This document shows, piece by piece, positions 23,368 to 29,549 of a DNA stretch of 29,549 bases (positions are counted from its first letter, which is position 1; each line of letters begins with the position of its first letter). The DNA is taken from positions 95,301-124,849 of the forward strand of contig NAOQ01000142.1 in NCBI GenBank assembly GCA_002751075.1. Direction: 5' to 3'. Under the pieces are notes generated by a model, which saw only the letters and a list, made by a program, of their open reading frames with translations, did not search any database and was not told the DNA's origin. The position numbers were made by a program, and so were the translations under genes. The DNA comes from Ichthyophonus hoferi. Taxonomy: Eukaryota; Opisthokonta; Ichthyosporea; Ichthyophonida; Ichthyophonidae.

Positions 23368-26035
23368 CGCTAAAATTTTATACTAGAACAACAAATTAAG
23401 CCATCAAGTATAGACGTTATTTGTTATATAATTATATTTCATTAGTTGTAGTAATCAATAATTTGGATTTTCGATCGACTAGCAAGCAGTTAGCGGCGAT
23501 TATAGACTATAGTATAGTATTTGACAAGTCTATTGTACTATGGGTATTTTATACCATAGGAGATATATTATAAGGTATATATTATAGGGTATTATATACG
23601 ATACAGTATAGATTATAGGGTGTAGACTATAGTTTATTATATTGACTATGCTAATTATGTAGACTACTATATTGTATTATGTAGACTATATTTCCTTGTG
23701 TACACTACATACATATATAAATGAACTATAATATATTATTATAACCAAACGATGATAAAAGTTATCAACTATATAAATAAATTAACTGTAATTCAATATG
23801 TAACTTCATAAACATGTGGATCCTGATATGTATAGCTCTAGATATAGACCATATTATATTTCTATTGAACTATATAAATTTATAAAGCATAATATATTTA
23901 GATAGCAATATATATACCATATAACTGTATATATAGGCTATAATACATTTATATACCATAATGCATTTTTATAGCTGGATAAATTTATCACTTTCTCACT
24001 CTTTTGATAAATCTATGGGTACATGAGGGTTAGTTATAGCTTTATTACTGACCTCTTATCCTACTCTAGTAGAGAAATATGTAGATGATAATGTGATATG
24101 TAGTGTGGCCTCTCTCCAATATAGGCTTAGGGTAATCACTTGCAGAGAGAGGCATGCCAATGTTCTGCATACAAAAAATTCAATGTTAATTACTATTAGG
24201 AATATACGTAGTCCATGTTAGGAGACGGAGGGATGGAGCTACAGGATAGACCAACTTGGTTATGATAATAGATATATGACTTGTGCAAGGATAAGGCTGA
24301 TGCCATGGAGTCTCTGACTGTGTAGGGGTGAAGGCATCTTCTGTTGTGCTATCACATTAAAATATCTTATAACCCCTACCAGAATGGTCCATGAGAACGT
24401 AGAAGACAGGTATGTAGAGGTGTATATTATTGGTACTGCACATACCTGGCCTGTGTCTTTTATCACACACCCCCTCCTTCATTACACATATTGCAGGGCC
24501 ATTACCCTATAATTTGTCATTATTTGTCCAAGACAGATAAACTGAGACAGAACAGTATAGCCAGGCTTAATTAGAGAGTAACAATAAGATTGTAAGCCAA
24601 AAAAGTGGTAGACAGTATTTCTATTTTATTTATCCTAATCATTCCCACCATTTTTGTTCTTTTTTAGTTTAAGTCTCTCTTTCTTGCGGTTTCCTCTGCC
24701 AATCTTTCTGTAGATATAGAACTATCTGGTTATAGGTACGCTGTTGTTGGCTGGACCTTCTACCATGACCTTGAGATTAAATATAGTCGATATCTTGATA
24801 AGGCTATAGTGGGATGACTAAGGAATAAAAACCATTCAGGCTAGGTTCCTTCCAACAGCCTTCCTCAAATATATCTTAAAGAGAGATCAGATGTTTTGGG
24901 TTTAAATGTCTGCACATTCAGCAGCAGGGACCCCTTGCTGTGGAATAATTGTTATTCTAATACCCGTCTCTGATATAAACATACCCGTACCTCCTCATGG
25001 TGCTTTGGCCAGTGGATCATTTCTACAGCCCCTTATGATTTATCTTATCCTAGGGCTCTGCCCTATCATATGTACCTCTGTCCACAGGCTTCACAATTAT
25101 ATCACTTGTGCCTTGGCCTTATTAAACCTGTAATAACCTTAGTTAACTGGCCAATACCAACCTGAGGCTACCATCATATATCTCCTTGTTAGCTTCAATA
25201 GGCTACCCTAGAGGTACCTATGCAAGGCCCATTGGGTAGTAAGTCTATTCATCCTACAACAAAGCCCTAGTTTGTGCCCATCCTAAGCGCACCCCTTGGA
25301 GTTATAAGCTATGATTCCCTGTATCTAGCAATCTCTATGCTCTCTTTACCTTATGCCAGTCTACTGTAAACAGGTGATTTAAAAGCGGTGATTTTTGGTT
25401 TACTAGCAAGCACCTATATGATATATGATTGATGCAGGGGTTAGATGATCACTAGGACTAGTAAGAGGTTTGAGAGGTTAATGGCTTAAGGTCTCCATGC
25501 AGTGGCCTCCAGAGGGAAGGGGCCAAAGGTGGTCTACCTAGCCAAGCTATTTATGATTATGGCTAGCCTGGGGTGTCCTGGCTGGTGGATAGTGCCCTGT
25601 AGATGGGCTACTGCCCTAAGTCCCTGCTCTTAGAACCTTTAGTCTGGTACCACTAATCAACTGGAGCTACCCTTGGCCATGATAATCTTCAAGGTCGATC
25701 TGTATTGCATTGGAATATTTCTTAGTGCTCATATGGTGTGTAGTTGATGTATGATGTAATATATAATGCTTTGAAATAACTAGAGGCATTCTTTGATGCT
25801 ACAGATAGGTAAGGCTCTAAACATAGGATGGTTTGGTGTGAACGGTCTGTTCTCAGAGGAACCAGCTAATGACAGCCGATTATCCAGAGTGTCTTCCAAT
25901 CACAACCTCTACAATATTCAGGGGCCACACCTAGTCTTATTACCCTGCCCTGTACTAGACTGATCCTTATAGACACTGTCAAGGTATTTATAGGAGTATA
26001 ACCATCATATATAGCGCATAGTGCCGTATATTGTA

Positions 26036-26066
<31 letters not shown>

Positions 26067-26142
26067 GTATGTTGTATATCTATCCTAGTTGCGCCACCAC
26101 CAATTCACCTATCACTTCTTGGTTTATCCGCGCTCTTCCTAG
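23368..26142. other. Spacer between divergent KAT8 and INTS9, no gene recognised
   Basis: 23380-24000 is extremely AT-rich with irregular TATA and TAGACTATA words. From about 24000 to 26000 composition returns to that of gene-bearing parts and short open stretches appear on both strands (for example 24906-25133, and about 54 codons from 25810 on the plus strand). I could match none to a family or join them by splice sites. They may be unrecognised exons or remnants of an old element. Confidence 0.45.
26037..26062. repeat. (TA)13 microsatellite
   Basis: Thirteen perfect TA units lie about 250 nt upstream of the INTS9 start. Shorter TA runs occur in several introns of the window. Confidence 0.9.
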
Positions 26143-26149
26143 CCAATCA
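26143..26149 (+). promoter_or_regulatory. CCAATCA box upstream of INTS9
   Basis: The context TAGCCAATCAGAAC is in sense, 161 nt before the ATG at 26310, in the same extended form as the boxes before the phosphomannomutase and dehydrogenase genes. Confidence 0.45.
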
Positions 26150-26309
26150 GAACACATCTACCGATTAGTTTACCGTTTACTAGTGTAATACATATGATTC
26201 TAGACTGGATTAAGATAATAATTATTTGCCTATTCTACCCTAGTATATGTAAAGTCAGGTCGGCCCTATTGTGTCTAAAGTACTGCACTTTGCTTTGGTA
26301 ATCACCGTA

Positions 26310-29238
26310 ATGAAAGTGGTATGCTAACTTGTCCTGCTGTAGTTCGAGATGTGTCTAGTGTTTGGTGTGTAAGGGAGAGCCATATAGGGTAGGAGTTCTA
26401 GCCGTCACCATAGGCCTTGGTAGTAATAAATATTCTTTACTGTTTATGCTCTAATTATGAGGGGCTCCTAGTGGCATGTGGGCCAAGGCCCCTTGGGTGC
26501 CTGTCTGGCCGTCAAGCACAAAGGCCTGCGCATCTTGTTGGACCCTTGTCTAGACCTCCTGCCCTTCCTACACTTCCTGCCTCAGCCCATGGCCTACGAT
26601 TCAGAGTGCCCCCTCAAGCTGAAGGTGAGCGTTGCGGGATCATCCCAGTCTGATACACTTGATCTGGTTTAGTGTGCTGGCTAAGGTAGGTTATATAAGG
26701 TAGATAGCAATATAGTTGGTAGGATAGAGGGTTAAAGGTTAACTCTATTTTAGTTCTTTCAAGCCAGGAGCATGAAAAATAAAATAAAACTAGCATTAAA
26801 TATAGTAATACATAAAGTCTCTTCCTATGTTGTTAATAGGCTGGAGCTGGTATTGATGGTAAGAGGAAAGGGTTACCAAGTGGCCTTGGCAAGAGGGAAG
26901 ATAGGACAGGGGGGGGAGGGAGGGAACGGTGCTAAGCACAAAAGAATATGTTGTATGACTTGCCTCATGCTGTATGGGTGGGGCTATACGGCCAGGGACT
27001 GTGAGTTTTTCTGTACCTCAAAAAACTTTAATGATTCTAGTGAGAGCGGGTAGGTGGGTCATGTTACTGTGCCCACTCCCCCTGTGGTCATTTTGTCTAG
27101 TGTAGTTCACCAATCACCCTAGGGTGGGATAGGGGAGATGTATTTCTAATAACACGTTATGGCATACACAGCGAGAGGTGGCCAAGGGGCAGGACACCAA
27201 CCTTACTGCCTACCACGCGGAGAACTATCTTTCAGGACAGGTAAGGGTGTGTTTGGTCATCTGCTGGTCTGTGGCTTATATTGCCATGCATGCCTGGGCC
27301 CTGTGTCGAGAGCGGAGGTTAACCTTGGGGGGTAGGTTCAATTCAAGGCCTTGGAGAAGGCGGCGGTGGACTTTGGCGAGTTTGATGTTGTATTACTATC
27401 ACACTGGAAGTCAGTCATGGCTCTACCCCTAGTCACCGAATACTCCAACTTTAAGGGCAAGGTAGGCTGTTCTTCCCTCTCCTTCTCTCTCTTGGGTACT
27501 GTCTCTAGCCATATCCCCGAGTGTATATATATATATATATGCCTGAGTGTTGGTTTTTGTCAATAGCTGCCGCCTGCGGGCTGGTGTTCTTCTATTATTG
27601 TACCATATAAGTCAGTGCTTGCCTGGGCTATGGATCAATAATAGGGGGAGGTGATAACGAGGTTTATAAAGAGAGGGAGATATACCTGGTATGATGTCAT
27701 ATTGATGTCATATATAGGTCCTAGGTACTACCCCCTTCCAGCTCCTTCTTTTCTCCCCTCTTGTTTTTTATTCCCTCTAATTGATTCTCTGGTGCATGCT
27801 TGACCAGCTGAGTCTGCTTAGCGCTTTGTATTGTATGCTATAACGTAGTAACCTGGTGGTGTGATGACTCTCTGGCGAATCACTAGGCACGGTTATGAAT
27901 TTAACTGAGGGGATGGGAGGTAGGTCTATACTACAGTGCCCACTATGGTGTTGGGTGGACAGGTAATGGAAGAGCTGGTAGCCTTGTGTGAGAAGGCCCC
28001 CTATCATGGCATGGCCCCTACAGGTGGGTGGGCCACACAGGGTCTGGGAGTGGATGCAGGGGGGGGTCTGGATGGGCGACAATGGCAGGGGGCCTATACA
28101 CTGGCTGATGTCCATAGCTGCCTGGGAAAGATCCAGGCAGTTTCCTTGGACGAGGTTGTTAATGTCTATGGCATTATGGACATTACAGCCACTAGGTAGG
28201 TACTAGAGGAGGGATAAAGAAGAGAAAACAGGGAAGATTGCGAGAACAAATAGGTTTTAGGGGAGAGATAATAGAGACTAAAGAGATAGGATGGCGAAGG
28301 GTAGGCAGGAGGTGGGTGATCTGGGTGTACTATGTGTGGTGGTGATTGGCTATTAGGTACTAGGCACATACTGTGGGATGCATCTATTGGTCTCTGACAG
28401 TCGGAATGGTGGCAGCTCGGGACTGGCGATTGGTAGTTGCAACTGGGTGCTAGGATCATCCAAGACTAAGGTAAGAAGGCAGTGTGTAGTGTAGGACAAG
28501 TGATTACGACATGGCTGGAGCTGATTAGTTCCATTTCAGGTTTTCTACATGGCCGCTAGCTCTCCGTACATGTCTCGCCATCCCTGCCCCTTCAATGGGG
28601 CCCCTATGGCAGCCTGGTAAGGCCCCCTCTCTCTCTTCCTACGTGTCCTGTGTGCTTGTTCCTGTACCCAACTGTATAATACCCTGTCTAGAAGCTCCCT
28701 TATGGTCTGTATGTGGTACCTGGGGCTATGGTGGCTGTGTGTATTCTAATGAACAATGCTGTCTGCTTGTATTTTTCAATTTTAGGTTTCTTTGCATCCT
28801 GTAGGATAAAGCTCACTGATGACATTACTTGTGCAGCGACACCATCTTATTGGCTGGCCTGAGTCAACAGGCAAGCATGCCTCCTCAGCAAACCCTGGAT
28901 GGTATTTGCCGTGACGTAGGTGAGCCATCCTTCCTGCTACCCATGCCTAGTTTTAACAGAGCCAATCATGGCATGTGATAGTCTTCCTCCCCTCTGCTTC
29001 CCTGACTCTAGGCAGGCAGGGGACGCTAAAGAGCCTACTGACTGCATGTTCCTGCAGGAGCCACCTTGAGACAGGAGGGGTCGGTCCTGTTCCCTGTCTA
29101 TCCTACCGGTAACGTGTACGACCTCATGGAGACTCTGCATGAATACCTGTGCAGTATTGGCAAAGAGGGGGTGCCCTTTTACTTTATCTCCGCCCAGGCT
29201 CGGCCCTCCCTAGTTCTATCCAACATATTCTCGGAGTG
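26310..29238 (+). CDS. INTS9: Integrator complex subunit 9, N-terminal half (9 exons, 342 aa)
   Basis: INTS9 is the inactive partner of the INTS11 endonuclease in the nuclear Integrator complex, which cleaves snRNA and other short RNA polymerase II transcripts. Exons: 26310-26318, 26472-26624, 27172-27240, 27348-27461, 27924-28195, 28401-28470, 28540-28616, 28837-28919, 29058-29238; all phases agree. Exon 1 codes only Met-Lys-Val; with it, the first 31 residues align gap-free with human INTS9, both reaching ILLD/IMLD and then x-x-LD. Other blocks: DVVLLSHWKSVMALP (human DVILISNYHCMMALP), VYTTVPTMVLGGQVMEELV (human VYATEPTVQIGRLLMEELV), GLAIGSCNW, TILLAGLSQ, VPFYFISAQARPSL and LSNIFSEW. The HxHxDH zinc motif of active metallo-beta-lactamase nucleases is absent, as in INTS9. 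CPSF100 fits less well. The last exon ends in phase 2 and the gene runs off the right edge; the second half and C-terminal INTS11-binding domain are not visible. Confidence 0.92.
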
Positions 29239-29412
29239 GTAGGGCTGACTGTCAGTGTGCTTTGCACTTCTGCCTCTATGTCTTGCCTTGGGGTGGGCCG
29301 GCTAACGCGATATGGGTCTTTGTGGATTCTTTGATTGTTCTCTTGCTGCTTTACATTGTCATGTTATGTTTACAGCCTGCCTGTTGTGCTGGTGTATGCA
29401 GCCTATATCCTC
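29239..29412 (+). other. INTS9 intron or next exon, unresolved
   Basis: A donor GTAGGG follows the IFSE-Trp block. The first good acceptor is at about 29375 (TTTACAG), but the frame it opens does not resemble INTS9 and runs into the tandem repeat. I cannot say whether this is exon or intron. Confidence 0.4.
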
Positions 29413-29480
29413 CTATCTACTATCTACTATCCACTATCCACTATCTACTATCCACTATCTACTATATACTATCTACTATA

Positions 29481-29515
<35 letters not shown>

Positions 29516-29549
29516 CACTATCCACTATCCACTATCTACTATCTACTAT
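29413..29549. repeat. 7-bp tandem repeat, at least 19 units, cut by window edge
   Basis: Units are CTATCTA and CTATCCA, with a few CTATATA, head to tail to the last base. Variants occur in short same-variant runs, as expected from slippage. It lies in the INTS9 locus, probably in an intron. Confidence 0.95.

Noticed and set aside
27462-27923. A 13-nt micro-exon first supposed in the INTS9 intron to fix phase
   Set aside because: The acceptor at 27922-27923 directly gives VYTTVPT in phase, so no micro-exon is needed.
26310-29238. CPSF100 identity for the metallo-beta-lactamase-like gene
   Set aside because: The MKV start spacing, PT-MEELV, FISAQARPSL and IFSEW blocks follow INTS9.

Overview
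The window is nuclear DNA from a microbial eukaryote that I cannot place. It is intron-rich with short exons: every protein gene but one is split by GT-AG introns of about 65 to 590 nt, often around exons of 9 to 180 nt. Genes lie on both strands, separated by AT-rich spacers. I rebuilt spliced models by hand from splice sites, phase continuity and recalled family motifs; the phases close without conflict in all seven protein models. One 826-base assembly gap lies at 16472-17297.

Layout, left to right: (1) 323-1484 (-), the first three exons of RNase H2 subunit C (RNASEH2C), running off the left side. (2) 3927-8127 (+), an 11-exon gene for an unrecognised 682-aa Cys/His-containing, basic, proline-rich and acidic, probably nuclear protein. 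(3) 8651-9643 (-), an intronless membrane-anchored short-chain dehydrogenase/reductase. (4) About 3.7 kb of AT-rich DNA with hairpins and a very weak hint of a decayed reverse-transcriptase element. (5) 13470-15723 (+), complete phosphomannomutase in 7 exons. (6) The gap. (7) 17325-17928 (-), complete SRP9 in 3 exons. (8) 18148-18231 (-), tRNA-Leu(UAA). (9) 19337-23367 (-), complete MOF/KAT8-type MYST histone acetyltransferase in 11 exons. (10) About 2.9 kb of spacer. (11) 26310 to the right edge (+), the N-terminal half of Integrator subunit 9 (INTS9), ending near a 7-bp tandem repeat.

The genes are housekeeping genes: genome maintenance (RNASEH2C), chromatin (KAT8), RNA processing (INTS9), protein targeting (SRP9), translation (tRNA-Leu) and sugar-nucleotide supply for glycosylation (PMM). 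They form no operon or evident cluster. The points of most interest are the several tiny-exon genes (RNASEH2C, SRP9, INTS9, the 5' exons of KAT8) that ORF-based annotation would miss, the unknown 682-aa protein, and an over-represented CCAATCA motif lying in sense orientation 99-206 nt upstream of four start codons. I found no CRISPR array, no clear intact mobile element and no evident new multi-gene system.
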